Assembly: GCA_900323505.1 (NCBI GenBank)
Contig: OOIN01000010.1
Coordinates: 620,001 to 684,000, forward strand
Direction of reading: 5' to 3'
Source: Ustilago trichophora
Lineage: Eukaryota > Basidiomycota > Ustilaginomycetes > Ustilaginales > Ustilaginaceae
Length of the DNA stretch: 64,000 nt
Part shown: positions 19,515-34,906 of the stretch, piece after piece
Position numbering within the stretch: position 1 is the stretch's first letter
How the letters are laid out: each line of letters begins with the position of its first letter
The notes under the pieces: model-generated
What the model saw: only the letters and a program-made list of their open reading frames with translations
The model's database searches: none
Told to the model about the DNA's origin: nothing
Translations under genes and position numbers: made by a program

Positions 19515-20407
19515 ATGTCCGACTTCTACGTGCGATACTAGTAAGTTCACCCGGCACCTCTTCCCGCATAATCTGGCCTTCCTCATGACAAATGGACGCA
19601 CTAACATCACTCGTCCCTACTGTTTCCCCTCTGTGCCATCAACTTGACGTAGCACCGGACATCAAGGCCGACACGGACACGAGTTTCTCGAGTTCGAATA
19701 TTCCCGCGGTCGCTTGCGCTATGCCAACAACTCGAACTACCGCAACGACAGTCTGATTCGGAAAGAGAGTGAGCAGCAAAAGTCCCACCACAGAACCTTT
19801 ATTGCGAAGCCCGATATCCTATCAATCACTTTGAATTCGCTTGCTGACCCTAAATGCTCTGATCCTTTGCACTTGGATGCCGACAGTGTGGATCAGCCCC
19901 CTCATGGTAGAGGAGCTACGTCGGATTGTGGAAGATAGCGAGATCATGCGTGAAGACGACGCAAAGTGGCCCAAGAAGAACTCTACCGGTCGTCAGGAGC
20001 TCGAAGTGAGGTTGGGAAAAGAACACATTTCGTTCGAGGTAAGCACCTGTCCTGCCCGCACACATGTAAATTTCCCCGGTGGTGGTAAGAAGCTGACGAA
20101 GAAATTTCAATCGCGGCTTGATGGTGGTATAATCGTACACAGACGGCAAAGATCGGAAGCTTGGTAGACGTCCAGGACAGTGAAGATCCGGAAGGTTTGC
20201 GAGTAATGTACTACTTGGTACAGGATCTCAAGGTACGTTGAGGCTGTTCGACAGGCTGGCTACAGGCGTAGGAGTGGCAGGAGACTGACTCACTTTTGTT
20301 TTTTTGTTTTTTGGTCACATGTATTGTCGTTTCTCTGTCGTTGTGATTGACAGTGCCTCATTTTCAGCCTGATCTCGTTACACTTCAAGATTAAACCCAT
20401 TGCCTAA
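19515..20407 (+). CDS. MAGO: Mago nashi, exon junction complex subunit, five exons
   Basis: Core subunit of the exon junction complex, partner of Y14. Exons: 19515-19540, 19653-19768, 19887-20038, 20143-20232, 20354-20407. Donors are GTAAGT, GTGAGC, GTAAGC and GTACGT, every acceptor is AG, and the phases agree. The spliced product has 145 residues against 146 in human MAGOH and runs through the family signatures: [95 protein letters not shown] and the closing [13 protein letters not shown]. The small exons mean no long open frame marks the gene. Five exons is the highest count in the window. Divergent from a SWAP-like splicing-factor gene. Confidence 0.97.
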
Positions 20408-21527
20408 AGAAAAGACAACCAACCACGTTTGCCCTTCGTTTACCCTCGATTTCGTCGCATCACTGTACTTTTAGCATTCCAGAATCGTATCTAGTTATTC
20501 TGAGGACCGTTGCGCCAATTTATGGAGCTGGACCAAGCTGAACCCTCTATGAGAAGAACACTAGCTGGTTTGTTGCAAATGAAATGGTACGAGACTTGTC
20601 GCTGTCGAAAAAAAAGAAAAAAAGAACAAAAGAAAAGAAAAAAAAAGCATCTCAAAAAATGAGGACACAAATTCAGACACTCTCTTTCACCTTTCCCCCC
20701 ATTCCGCGCATTGCTCAGACATGTGATGCTGATTGCGAATGTATTGACGCCACTGTGTATTCCCCGAGTAATCACATCCTATCCGCTCTGACAAGCAGGA
20801 GGTTGAGCAAAGCCCAAGGACGCAACGGAGAATCGAAAGGGCAACCTTGGAACAGCTGAATCTTATCCGATCTTTTATTATGGATCGCCGATGCGATTCA
20901 ATTTCTGGCCCGAGCACAGAAGCTACGCGCGACGCGTCTCTAGGAATGTGATTAAAGGGGAAACAAACAAAGAAGGACCTCCTCAGTGCGCGCGCGGATC
21001 CGTGCATGCGTCTCCCTCTCTGAAGTCACATTTTCCTCTCAAAGCACTATTCAACCGCTTTTTTTTCTTCTTCTTCTTCGCTTCTGCACTCAGTGTCAAA
21101 ATCGTTCGTGCGATCTCAGCTCGCACACGAACATAATCTATGCGCTGAAGCAGCATAAGGCTGGAAAAGATATACAAGATGGCGGGGAGGAAGAGGGACC
21201 GAGCGGTGGGAGAAGATGGTTCAGGAAGGACAAACAACAGCAAATTGAGGAAATTCCGAAAAAGAAAAGAGATGAATTCGGACGTGCGTTTTGAAAATCG
21301 AAATTTGTATTCAAACGACTGGCGCGTGTGTGTTTCTTTTTGATTTGAAAAATGACAGTCTCCGAGTAAAGGTGTGTGGATGTGTCTGTTCTGGCGATGA
21401 GGAAAAAGAACAACACTTTTCTTTGTCTGAATTCGAGAGCAGAGAGAGCAGGGAGAGCAGAGAGAGCAGAGAGAAGAGTGAGGTGGCGCGCCGGCGTTCT
21501 CGTTCTTTCGTGTGCGTGCGTGCGACT

Positions 21528-21561
<34 letters not shown>

Positions 21562-22506
21562 CAGAGAGAGAGAAAGAGGAAGAGAGAAAGAGAGAGAGAG
21601 CATGTGTGTGTGCAAGTGTGCGTGTGCGCGCTGCTGAGCCCTCTCACCCATCCGTTCGCCCGTCGCAAGTCCAACACTAGCTCGCTGCTGATCATCACGA
21701 ATCCACCGCGCGCTTCCTCTTGATCACCACCATCCCCCTCCCTATCCATCTGCGACCTCTATCCTCTGGCCCGCTTCTTCACCTACTCACCACCTTCATT
21801 TCACATCTGGCAGAATCAGTTTGGTCGGTTTTGTCCTGCGTCACCAACAGTAAGCTGTAAGTGTGTCCATCGATACAAGAATCCAGCAAGCAGCAGCAGC
21901 AGCAGCAGCGATCATTTCTATCGACCCAATCCATCACTCGCAGGTTCAACACACGACTTCAGCACTTCCATCGACAATGCAGCTTCTGTTCTTCCAATTT
22001 TGATCATTCAACCTTGCATAGATTTGTAATGTGGCCTTCTATCAGGGCCACAATCCCCCTTCTTGGCTTAAATCACGCGTCGATGCCCAGCCAACTTGAC
22101 AAGACTGCTTCAGGTTGGAACGATGGCAGCCTTAGCCCAAGCACACGCTCTCTCGGCACTTGCGATGTCTCTTTTCATCCTCTCCATCATCACTTTACAA
22201 AAAAAAGTGTTATCGCTTGATCAGCCGAGCGACACTTGGACGTGGAGCTTCCGACCAACCTTCCAGTTTGACGCCGATAGGCTGCAACAGCATTCAATTG
22301 TGCCACTACCTTCGATGACAACCTCTCATTCAGCTCCCAAGCTCGACTAGATTGGATCGCTTGCCGCTTTTGCTGTGGATCCTTCTGCCTTGCATGGCTT
22401 GAAACTTTTCTTCTGACACTCTCGTTATTCAACTCCTTCCTTGATCCTCGCAGTCATCAAAGAAACCAGGATTCATTTTCGACCCCTCTTCTAACCTTTT
22501 TTCAAG
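20408..22506. other. 2.1 kb intergenic region and beta-tubulin leader
   Basis: Lies between mago and beta-tubulin. It holds A-rich tracts (20607-20650), a minisatellite of AGAGAGCAG-like units (about 21437-21475) and a long (AG)n block (21531-21600). The part from about 21740 is CT/CA-rich and probably holds the tubulin promoter and leader. Frames here are low-complexity and unconvincing. Confidence 0.5.
21531..21600 (+). repeat. (AG)n microsatellite block
   Basis: Fifteen AG units (21531-21560) followed by an imperfect AG/AAAG purine block to 21600, preceded by related AGAGAGCAG units from about 21437. Upstream of beta-tubulin. Confidence 0.9.
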
Positions 22507-24064
22507 ATGCGCGAGATTGGTAAGTCCCACCCTCAATATCAACATCATACCCTCCTCAGAGTCGCATTTGGTTTGACTCCCTCTCGACAAGCTGAATTCG
22601 ACACACTAACGACCCTTTTGCTTTGTCCGACTTTTCTGCTTGTGATTCTTCACCATTGCTTTGTGCTTCGCATCTTTTACAATAACACAACTCGGCTTCA
22701 TCCACCTCCGCCCAACTTCATCCCAAACAGTCCACCTTCAGACCGGTCAGTGTGGTAACCAGGTTGGTACCAAGTTCTGGGAGGTGCTCTCGGACGAGCA
22801 CGGAATCGACCACAACGGTAACTACATCGGCACCAGTGATGACCAGCTCGCCCGCATCAACGTCTACTACAATGAGGCTAGCGGCAACAAGTACGTGCCC
22901 CGTGCCGTCCTCGTCGACTTGGAGCCCGGTACCATGGACTCGACCCGTTCCGGTCCCCTTGGTGGTCTCTTCCGCCCCGACAACTTTGTCTTTGGTCAGT
23001 CCGGTGCCGGTAACAACTGGGCCAAGGGTCACTACACCGAAGGTGCCGAGCTCGTTGACTCGGTCCTCGACGTCATCCGCAAGGAGGCCGAAAACTGTGA
23101 CATGCTCCAGGGTTTCCAGATCACCCACTCGCTCGGTGGTGGTACCGGTGCCGGTATGGGTACCCTCCTCATCTCCAAGATTCGCGAGGAGTACCCCGAC
23201 CGAATGATGGCCACCTTCTCGGTCCTTCCTTCGCCCAAGGTCTCTGACACCGTCGTTGAGCCTTACAACGCCACCCTCTCGGTGCACCAGCTCGTTGAGA
23301 ACTCGGACGAGACCTTCTGTATCGACAACGAGGCTCTCTACAACATTTGCTTCAAGACGCTCAAGCTCAACGCCCCCACCTACGGAGACCTCAACCACCT
23401 CGTCTCGCTCGTCATGTCTGGTGTCACCACCTGCTTGCGATTCCCTGGTCAGCTCAACTCGGACTTGCGAAAGCTCGCCGTCAACATGGTGCCCTTCCCT
23501 CGTCTCCACTTCTTCATGGTCGGATTCTCGCCCTTGACCGCACGTGGCTCGCAGTCGTACCGTGCCGTCACCATCCCCGAAATCACCCAGCAGGCCTTTG
23601 ACAGCAAGAACATGATGACTGCTTGCGACACTCGTCTGGGTCGCTACCTCACCTGCGCCGCCTACTTCCGCGGTAAGGTTTCGATGAAGGACGTCGAGGA
23701 CCAGATGCAGAGCTTCCAGCAGAAGCACTCGACCCAGTTCGTCGAGTGGATCCCTAACAACGTCCAGACTGCCCAGTGTGACATTCCTCCGCGTGGTCTC
23801 AAGATGTCGGTCACCTTCATCGGTAACTCGACCGCCATCCAGGATGTGTTCAAGCGTATCTCGGAGCAGTTCTCGGCCATGTTCAAGCGCAAGGCTTTCT
23901 TGCACTGGTACACTGGTGAGGGTATGGACGAGATGGAGTTCACCGAGGCCGAGTCCAACTTGCAGGACTTGATCGCCGAGTACCAGCAGTACCAGGACGC
24001 CTCGGCTCTCGACGAGGACATTGAGGGCGAGTACATTGAGGAAGAGGAGCTCGTTCAGGAGTAA
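22507..24064 (+). CDS. TUB2: Beta-tubulin, two exons
   Basis: Microtubule subunit, 448 residues. Exon 1 is 22507-22519 (MREI plus one base), donor GTAAGT; exon 2 is 22731-24064 after AACAG, so the joined start reads [15 protein letters not shown], the standard N-terminus with the MREI autoregulation tetrapeptide. Seen: the GTP-binding [10 protein letters not shown] loop and the acidic C-terminus [13 protein letters not shown]. The residues that decide benzimidazole response in fungi (His6, Phe167, Glu198, Phe200) are all of the sensitive type. The 211 nt intron in codon 5 is typical of fungal beta-tubulins. Confidence 0.98.
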
Positions 24065-24745
24065 ACGTTCTCTGTTTTCAAGGACATGTACTGTAATCAT
24101 GTAGACGTCGGTGGTGGGTAGCAAGCAGCGTTGACAGTGGGTCCAGCTCGATGCCGTTGCTTTCCTTTCTTCTGGGGGAAAAGCCGGGTCGAGAAGGTAT
24201 TTGCACCGACGATTCGCTGCTGATGTTCGCTGCTGTTGCCCATCTGATGTTTGCCTCGACCTCAAAGTTAACCACTCTTCATTTCGATTCTGATACATAA
24301 GTGATCACATCAAACCTTTTTTCTTGAATTCCCAGCTTCGTTATCTTTATTGTACAGGATGTGGTTCTCGTGGGATTGTGGGTGAGGGTGAGGCCAAGGA
24401 GTGACTGTATGGCAGGAGCGATTTGACAATCAAGTTTTGAGGAGTATCGGACCGACTCTACGAGGAGGACGAGGGCATTGTGCGCAAGAATAAGCTTTAT
24501 ACGTAGACACAGACGCTCTAACAAAACTCAACCTTGCCTTGCATCAGACCACATCCTTGGCACAGTGTGGACCATCTGAGCGGTAACCAAAAAACAGATT
24601 CCGGAAGAGTCAGGAGGAAGCGAAGAGGGGACCCCACACACAGAAGGACCCGAAGGAAAGGTTGTCGAGCGGTTCCGGAGAGTTGGCTTGCGCTTTGCGA
24701 TGCGGGGAAGAGTTGCGTTGTCTATGTGTTTGAGTGGGACAGTGA

Positions 24746-24772
24746 AGAGAGAGAGAGAGAGAGAGAGAGAGA
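24746..24772 (+). repeat. (AG)n microsatellite
   Basis: About 13 uninterrupted AG units between beta-tubulin and YPP1. Confidence 0.9.
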
Positions 24773-25266
24773 CTGAGAGAGACAGAGGAAGTGCAGAGCC
24801 GCAGTTTGAGGTTTGCTTTTCTAGCTTTCACACTCGACATTTTGGAATTTTGGGTTTTTAGTCGGGGCGTGCGGGCTGGGTGGTGGCAGGTCTCGGCTGC
24901 GTTTTTGGGCTGCACAAATTCTGCCTGCCCATCCACAAACATGCTCCCTGAATGTTCCATACGACGATTCTTGATTGAATTGGATAAATACAATGATATC
25001 GTACAGGCTGAACAAGCCGCAATGCTGAGATTCGCTGCGAGGTCAACGACGAGGGGAGAAGGGACATGTGTGAGAAGGTAGGAACGCCCAGGGCAAGAGC
25101 AATTGACTGATCTACAAGAAGACAGAATGGACAGGAACGGAAAGCAAAGCCCAATCAACCCACACACATGTGCTCTGTTAGCCGCCGACCAAAGGATGAG
25201 AAAAGGGGCAAGAGACTGTGTTGTGTGCAGGTGAGAATGGCATGTCTTGAATCTCGAACGCCCACA

Positions 25267-25300
25267 TCTCTCTCTCTCTCTCTCTCCCTCTCTCTGTCTC
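25267..25300 (+). repeat. (TC)n microsatellite
   Basis: Ten pure TC units followed by interrupted pyrimidine sequence upstream of YPP1. Confidence 0.85.
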
Positions 25301-26083
25301 TTTCTTGAGGTACTTTTCTGGCGTCCCGCACGCTTTCAACCGCTGTTTGGGTCTGTGATTTACACGGACAATATACTAGAATGAGGTCACAAACAGAGAG
25401 AGAGAGAGAGGAAGAGAGACCATCGGCTAAAGTGCATCAACAACGCAGAGCTGCATGTTTCTAGCTTGAACAAGAGAAAAAGAGGAAATGTGCACGGCTC
25501 GCTTTCAATTTCAATCTCAGCCCAAAAGCAGCATCACACACTCTCTCTTTGGCAGAACACAGAGCCGCTGCTCGCACTTGGCTTCTCCCTCCTCCCCCCC
25601 GCCTTTCTTTGCTCAACATCATCGCCGTTGTCGATTGCAATCCCTCTTCACAGACACGCACTTTCAGGGGCATAATCTGGCTTCTTCTCCTTGACCTTCC
25701 TTCCACCTTGCCAAGCTTGCCAGACTTCAATCGCAACCAGGCGGTCCGACCATCTTGATATCCTCCTAACCCTCATTCCCGCCCGTATCCACCTAAAAGG
25801 CTAGTCCACACGTTCGTTTCCTCCATCCAGTCCAGTCCAAATCACCAAACGATACCGTCGGCCATCAGTTCTCGCAATCATACACACCGTCAGTACTGCG
25901 AGCTCGATTCTCGACCAACCATCATCGCGACTGGGCCCCTTGCAAACATACCCTCAAACGAGCTTGCGAGCAGGTACACGACGAGTCGGCTCATAGTAAA
26001 TCCGTCTTGCAAGCCGTCTTCTCGACTCGACTGCCGGCGCAAAGCTGTCCCAGAAACAATCCAGACGGGGTACATATCCCATC

Positions 26084-29000
26084 ATGTCGAAATCTGTACG
26101 TCTCTGCATTGACCTCAAAATTCAATATGGCTGCTATGGTGGCAGCATTGACTGACTTTTCTTGCTTTTGCATCCTTGTACACTCGCACAGAGCAAATCC
26201 GAGCTCTACCTCAAGGAGCTCGACTCGGCCCGATTGCGAGGCAACTGGCTCAGCGAGCAGCCTAGCCAGTCTGGCAAGTCGTTGCCTTGGAAGGAGCTTC
26301 TCCGCAAGTTCTCCAAGCACAACGCTGATCGGCCTTGTAGGTGCACCTTTGCAGCAACCTCTTTAAACTGGGAGCGTCTGTTTCTGACATCCATTTCTTT
26401 TTCTCTTCTTATGATGTTCTTCTGTTAGCCCTCGCCGCCCTTGCAACCCTCGAACAGGAACTCAAGGCCGCCATCCACAACTTCCATGCCGATTCCGACT
26501 ACACCGATGCATCCCATCTTGTCGACTACAAGCTGCATCCACGCACAGGCGATGCTACCCTCTTCCCACCCGTAATGCAATCCGGTGCCCAAGGCGTCGG
26601 CTGGTCTACAGAAGGTGTCGTTCAGATCGCTGACCGCGTCCTCGAGTACGGAGATGGCAACAACAGGGCTGCTTCCGTCTCTTTGCGAGCATTGGCGCTC
26701 TTTGCGCTTGGCCGCGATGACGAGGCGGTCGACATTCTGCATCGCGAAAAGTTCATGGAGACTGCAGGCGAGGCTGCTGCCACTCCCGAGATCCACAACA
26801 GCGCACTCACTGCACTCATCATCCAAGGTTTCACCATTTACGGTATGGCCAACGAGAGGTTGCTTTTCAGCAAGAACGAGCCAGGCTACACACCTTTTGC
26901 CCTTGCAGGATACGCTCGTGCCATCGAGCTGCACGAGGCGGTGCGTGGAGGTAAGAAGGCCAACGCCCTGCGTGGCTTGCAGGCCGACGAGATCGAGAGA
27001 TGGGCCGAGGTGGCTCTGTACCGCAATGCGCTGCTCTCGATCCGTGCCGGTGAGCCAGTCCAGAGCTTGAATGCGCTCCGGTCCTACCAGGCGCATGCGA
27101 GTCGATGGCATGCCGAGTTTCGTCTGCCACAGCGGAACGTCATTCACCGATACTACCTGCGTGTCCTCAACCGCTCCGCCGAGTTGGGAACCTACGTCGA
27201 CCCACCCGAGCTGCCTGCGCCCAGCCGGGACGACTGGAGGAGCAAGGCTTACCAGCTTTCCGTCGTGGCTACCGTCGCCTCGCGCGTTCAGATCCGCGAC
27301 TACGAATCCGAGCGTCTCCACCGCGACCCTGCCGCCAAGCGCATCGCTCCCACCTTCACTTCACTCCGCGTCATCTCGCGGACCGTCTCCAAGCGCCGTC
27401 CTAGCGCCTATCGCGAACTGCGGCCTCCCACCGTATCCTGGTCCAACGAATCGCTCACCGCACAAAAGGCTGCTTTCAACTCTCTCCAAAAGTCGACCGC
27501 ATTCCCAAAGGCAGGTCACATCAACGACGAGGTGCTCGACTTTGCCGATGAGATGGTCAAGGCTTGGGAGATCAACGGCGAGCTCGGCGGTGAGCAGGCC
27601 GACGATGTCGCCGAGATCCTCCACGGTCTTGTGGAGCTCACGTTCCACTCGCAGCGTGTTGCCCGTTATCTGGTGCGACTGCTGTTTGCGGCAGAGTGTC
27701 ACGATGAGGCCAAGCGTGCTTTGCAGGCATACGTCCAGACGGTAGAGAAGGCGAGGCAGGCGGAACAGAGCTCCAGCGCCAACGCCTCAGCAGACAAGGA
27801 GCAGACTGCCGAGAACGGAGAGGCTCAACAGGACAAGCAGCAAGCCAACGGAACCCACGCAACTTCCTCGAAAGACCATGACACTGACGAGGTGTATGCA
27901 AACACACTTGCACACGGTGCCTACTTGGTAGGACGTCATTGCAACGATTTTGCGCTGGCGGACAAGATGGCTTCGAAAGCTCTGGCGGTGGTGCAGGATA
28001 GCGAGGGCAAGTTCAAGCCTGCCTTTGCGCAGAATGCGGTCTTGCTGGCTCGTCTCAAACGTGTTAGCGGTTTTGCTAAAGCAGGTCTGGCGATCGAGCT
28101 TGCCGACCCTGTTCGAAGGCCAGTGCTGCAGGCTGAGGCGCTCGCCGAACTCACTGCTGCTGTGCAGCTCGACAATCAATCGTCCGAGGCTCACTACCAG
28201 CTTGCCTTCCTGCAGGCCGAGTTGCGTGATGTCCACTCTGCGGTGCAGTCGGCTCGCAAGGCGATCGAGCTCGAGCCAGCGGATGTCGAGTCGTGGCATC
28301 TGCTGGTGCTGCTGCTCTCGGCGCAGAAGAAGTACAAGGATGCATTCAAGATTGCCGAAGTGGCGCTCGACGAGTGCGAGAATGATGACAACGGGACCAG
28401 CCAGGGTGTCAATGGTACTTCGCCTGCCAACTTTGCAGCATCGCAGCTGCTCAGCGTCGACTACCCGCCACGTCCGCTCGAGAGGAATGAGTCGATCTTG
28501 CGCCTCATGGTGACATACAACGCTCTGGAGGAACTCAACGATGGTGTTGAGAGCGCCATTGCTGGACAGAAGGAGCTGTTTGCCTACTTCCACCGTGTCT
28601 TCCCGTACGCTGCAGCGGCAGCGGCTTCTGCCTCGGCGTCTTCGGCTGGTGGTGCACCGGGTGGAGCAGACAACCCTCGAGTGTCGAAGGATTTGGGTGG
28701 ACTGCGCCGGTATGGCTCGCTCGCAGCGGTCGGCGGTCAGAACAGCAACGATACCGTGCTGGGACGCTCGCAGACCGCTGCCGGTCGAGCGCGATCGTAC
28801 GCGCAACGATCTGTTAGCGCTGCTGGCGGCCCACAGAAGAGCAACGCAGCCATCCTACCAGGCATGCAGCTTGGCGGTCTCGATGAAGATCTCTCTCGAT
28901 CTGGCGCCGAGCGAACTCTCGAGCACCTCAAGAGGCAATCTTTGGCACTCGCCAAGATCTGGCTCATCTCGGCGGCGAGCTTCCGCCGCGCTGGTCAGCT

Positions 29001-29511
29001 CAAAGAATGCCGATCTGCCATCCAAGAAGCTGAGCGCCTTCAGCCCGGTCTGGCAGATGTGTGGGTTCAGCTCTCGCTGTACTTTGCCAACAACGGATCC
29101 AACAGATTGGCTGTCGACTCGCTGTACAAGGCTCTGGCGTGTTCTGGAGCTGATGTAGCCGCATCGGTCCACCTCGCGAGGTTGTTCCTCGCGGACCCAG
29201 AGCTAAAGCCCAAAAGCGACGCCGTCGAAAAACACACGGCAACGGTGATGGTGACGCAAAAGTACGAGACGGCTGCCGAAGCGACGCTGAGTGCCAAAGC
29301 TCAGGATCTGTCGAGTGTCAGCTTGGCAGAGGGCCTGCTGACGACGACGACCAAAGGTGCTGGATGGGACTCGAGCGAGGCATGGCTATTCTTGGGACAG
29401 GCAGTGCAGAGAAGCAAGAGGGCTCAGCGGGCAAGAGAGTGCTTCGAGTATGCTCTGCAGCTGGAGAATACCAAGCCGATCAGGGGTCTGTCGACTGCGT
29501 TGTTGCGTTGA
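26084..29511 (+). CDS. YPP1: Ypp1/TTC7 TPR protein of the PI4-kinase complex, three exons
   Basis: Scaffold that joins Efr3 to the PI4-kinase Stt4 at the plasma membrane, also called cargo-transport protein Ypp1. Exons: 26084-26095 (four codons, donor GTACGT), 26192-26336 (donor GTAGGT), 26429-29511. Phases agree and the joined protein has 1079 residues, starting MSKSSKSELYLKELD. The body is a helical TPR solenoid. Clear repeats include AELTAAVQLDNQSSEAHYQL and ARKAIELEPADVESWHLL in the middle, and IQEAERLQPGLADVWVQLSL and SEAWLFLGQAVQRSKRAQRA near the C-terminus, the order and ending seen in TTC7 proteins. It is longer than yeast Ypp1 (817) or TTC7A (858) because of Gln/Asn/Ala- and Ser/Gly-rich inserts between repeats. 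EFR3 and STT4 are not in the window. Confidence 0.88.
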
Positions 29512-33038
<3,527 letters not shown>

Positions 33039-33640
33039 AGTTGCTCCCACCGGCATCATCATATGAAGCCGTATCATTTTCATACCCTCACATACAGTAT
33101 AAGCATTGTGTTTGATCTCTCTTGCCGAGTGGATTCTGATCGGGGGCATCATGTGTGGTTGTGAGAGAGGAAGAATCGGGGAGGTGAACCGTGCGTGTTG
33201 TTCTTATTTTTATTTTTATTTTTGGAATTGGATATTGGCCACACAAGCGAGATGGAGGGAGAAAGAGAGAGGAATGCCAAGAAATCGTCATTGCAGCATG
33301 TGCACAGCGAAGCGTAGCGTGTCTTGTCTGTTTGTCTGCCTGCCCATGGCGTCAAGGCTTACGATCCCAACGGTATAGAGCGCGGTGGCAGATGAATTTT
33401 CAACCTGACATGCAAAATCGGACAACGTGTGACGTCTGTACACACAGTACTGTACAGAGTATGTGGGCCTGATTTTGTCTGTAATGATACTGTACTGACT
33501 TTGCATCCATCCGTTTCCTGCCTTTTTGGATCCAGCTTCTCTGGCTTGTTTCTTTCTCTCTCTCTCTTCACCATCATCATCTTCAACTCTCATCATCAAG
33601 AAACGAGTAAAAAAATATCAAGACGGAGAGGGACGCAAAC
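33039..33640. other. SNF1 3' region and VCX1 promoter
   Basis: Contains two copies of the recurring motif: ACAGTACTGT at 33444-33453 and TACTGTACT at 33488-33496. A CT-rich stretch precedes the VCX1 start codon. No gene seen. Confidence 0.5.
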
Positions 33641-34906
33641 ATGCCGACCAACGAAAGAACCCCGCTCGTCAGCGGCAACAACAACAACTCCTCTTCCGGC
33701 TTGCCCAGTCACAATCACTCTGACTCGGACTCGCACGGTCATCAACCCAACATTGTATCCTCACTCTACTGGATCCTAACCTGTTCCTGGATCAACGTAT
33801 TTCTCATCTTTGTACCCTTGGGAATTGTCGCGGAGCATGCCCATTGGCCTGCCATTTGGATCTTCTCTCTCAACTTCCTCGCCATCATTCCCCTCGCCAA
33901 GATTTTGGGCGATGCTACGGAGCAAGTCTCCCTTCGATTGGGTCAGACGCTTGGTGGACTGTTGAATGCCACTTTTGGCAATGCCGTCGAGCTGATCGTG
34001 GGTATCGTGGCTCTGATGCAGGGTCAATTGCGCATCGTTCAGACTAGTTTGATCGGTTCGATTCTCAGCAACATTCTGTTGGTGTTGGGAATGAGCTTTG
34101 TCGCCGGTGGATTCTTTAGGAGCGAAAACACGTTCCAGCAGACCGCAGCTCAGGCTAGTGGCTCCATCATGACTCTGGGATGCATCACGCTGGCGATTCC
34201 GGCTGCTTACCACATGTCACTTAAGAGTGCTGCTGTTTTCAGCGGAAACTTTGACGCACTGGCGGCGTTGAATGCTTCCGTCAGTGCGGATCAGGAGGAT
34301 CGTTCGGGATTGTTGTTCATCAGTAGGGGTACAAGCTTGATCCTGGTGGGCATTTATGTGCTTTACCTCTACTTCCAGTTGAAGTCTCATGCGTTCCTTT
34401 ACGAAGCTGAAGAGGAAGACGATGATGAGGAAGAGGCAAAGATGTCTCCCCTTGCGGCGATGATTGCGCTTGGTGGAGTGACGGTCTTGACCGCATTCAA
34501 CGCCGACTATCTGGTCGGAGCAATCGACGAAGTGGCTACCGACTACCACATTCCCAAGGCTTTCATCGGCGTAATCCTCCTCCCCATCGTAGGAAACATG
34601 GCCGAGCATCTCACCGCTGTATGGATGGCAAGCAAAGGCAAGATGGAAATCTCTCTCGGTATCGCCATCGGCTCCAGCATCCAAATTTCCGTCGGAATGA
34701 TTCCCATCCTCGTCCTCGTCGGTTGGGCTATCAAGCAGCCCCTGACGCTCTACTTTGAGACGTTTGAGACGGTAATTTTGGTGGCAGCAGTGTTTTTGGT
34801 CAACACGTTGGTTCAGGACGGAAAGAGTAATTATATGGAAGGTGCAATGCTCTGCTCGCTTTATGCTGTTGCTGCGCTTAGCTTTTGGGTTTCGCCTAGT
34901 GTTTAA
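33641..34906 (+). CDS. VCX1: Vacuolar Ca2+/H+ exchanger (CAX family)
   Basis: Vcx1-type antiporter that moves Ca2+ into the vacuole in exchange for protons. 421 residues with about eleven hydrophobic helices. Both CAX signature repeats are present: GNAVELIVGIVALMQGQ (c-1, about residues 116-132) and GNMAEHLTAVWMASKGKMEI (c-2, about 313-332), which form the cation site. Between the two halves lies an acidic loop EAEEEDDDEEEAK, as in yeast Vcx1 and plant CAX. The N-terminus is hydrophilic, Asn/Ser/His-rich, and carries ERTPLV, a dileucine-like sorting motif often seen in vacuolar proteins (inference). No intron. Confidence 0.96.
   Translation: MPTNERTPLVSGNNNNSSSGLPSHNHSDSDSHGHQPNIVSSLYWILTCSWINVFLIFVPLGIVAEHAHWPAIWIFSLNFLAIIPLAKILGDATEQVSLRLGQTLGGLLNATFGNAVELIVGIVALMQGQLRIVQTSLIGSILSNILLVLGMSFVAGGFFRSENTFQQTAAQASGSIMTLGCITLAIPAAYHMSLKSAAVFSGNFDALAALNASVSADQEDRSGLLFISRGTSLILVGIYVLYLYFQLKSHAFLYEAEEEDDDEEEAKMSPLAAMIALGGVTVLTAFNADYLVGAIDEVATDYHIPKAFIGVILLPIVGNMAEHLTAVWMASKGKMEISLGIAIGSSIQISVGMIPILVLVGWAIKQPLTLYFETFETVILVAAVFLVNTLVQDGKSNYMEGAMLCSLYAVAALSFWVSPSV

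Larger units (their letters stand above)
24065..26083. other. 2.0 kb intergenic region
   Basis: Between beta-tubulin and YPP1. It contains GTACTGTA at 24088-24095 and three dinucleotide tracts: (AG)n 24746-24772, (TC)n 25267-25300 and a short (GA)n near 25397-25415. No convincing gene; the last few hundred bases are probably the YPP1 promoter. Confidence 0.45.

Noticed and set aside
21437..21475. AGAGAGCAG repeat units considered as a CRISPR-like array
   Set aside because: Tandem purine minisatellite with no spacers, in a eukaryotic genome.
22718..24298. 526-codon antisense frame over beta-tubulin
   Set aside because: Same cause, antisense shadow of a highly biased gene.
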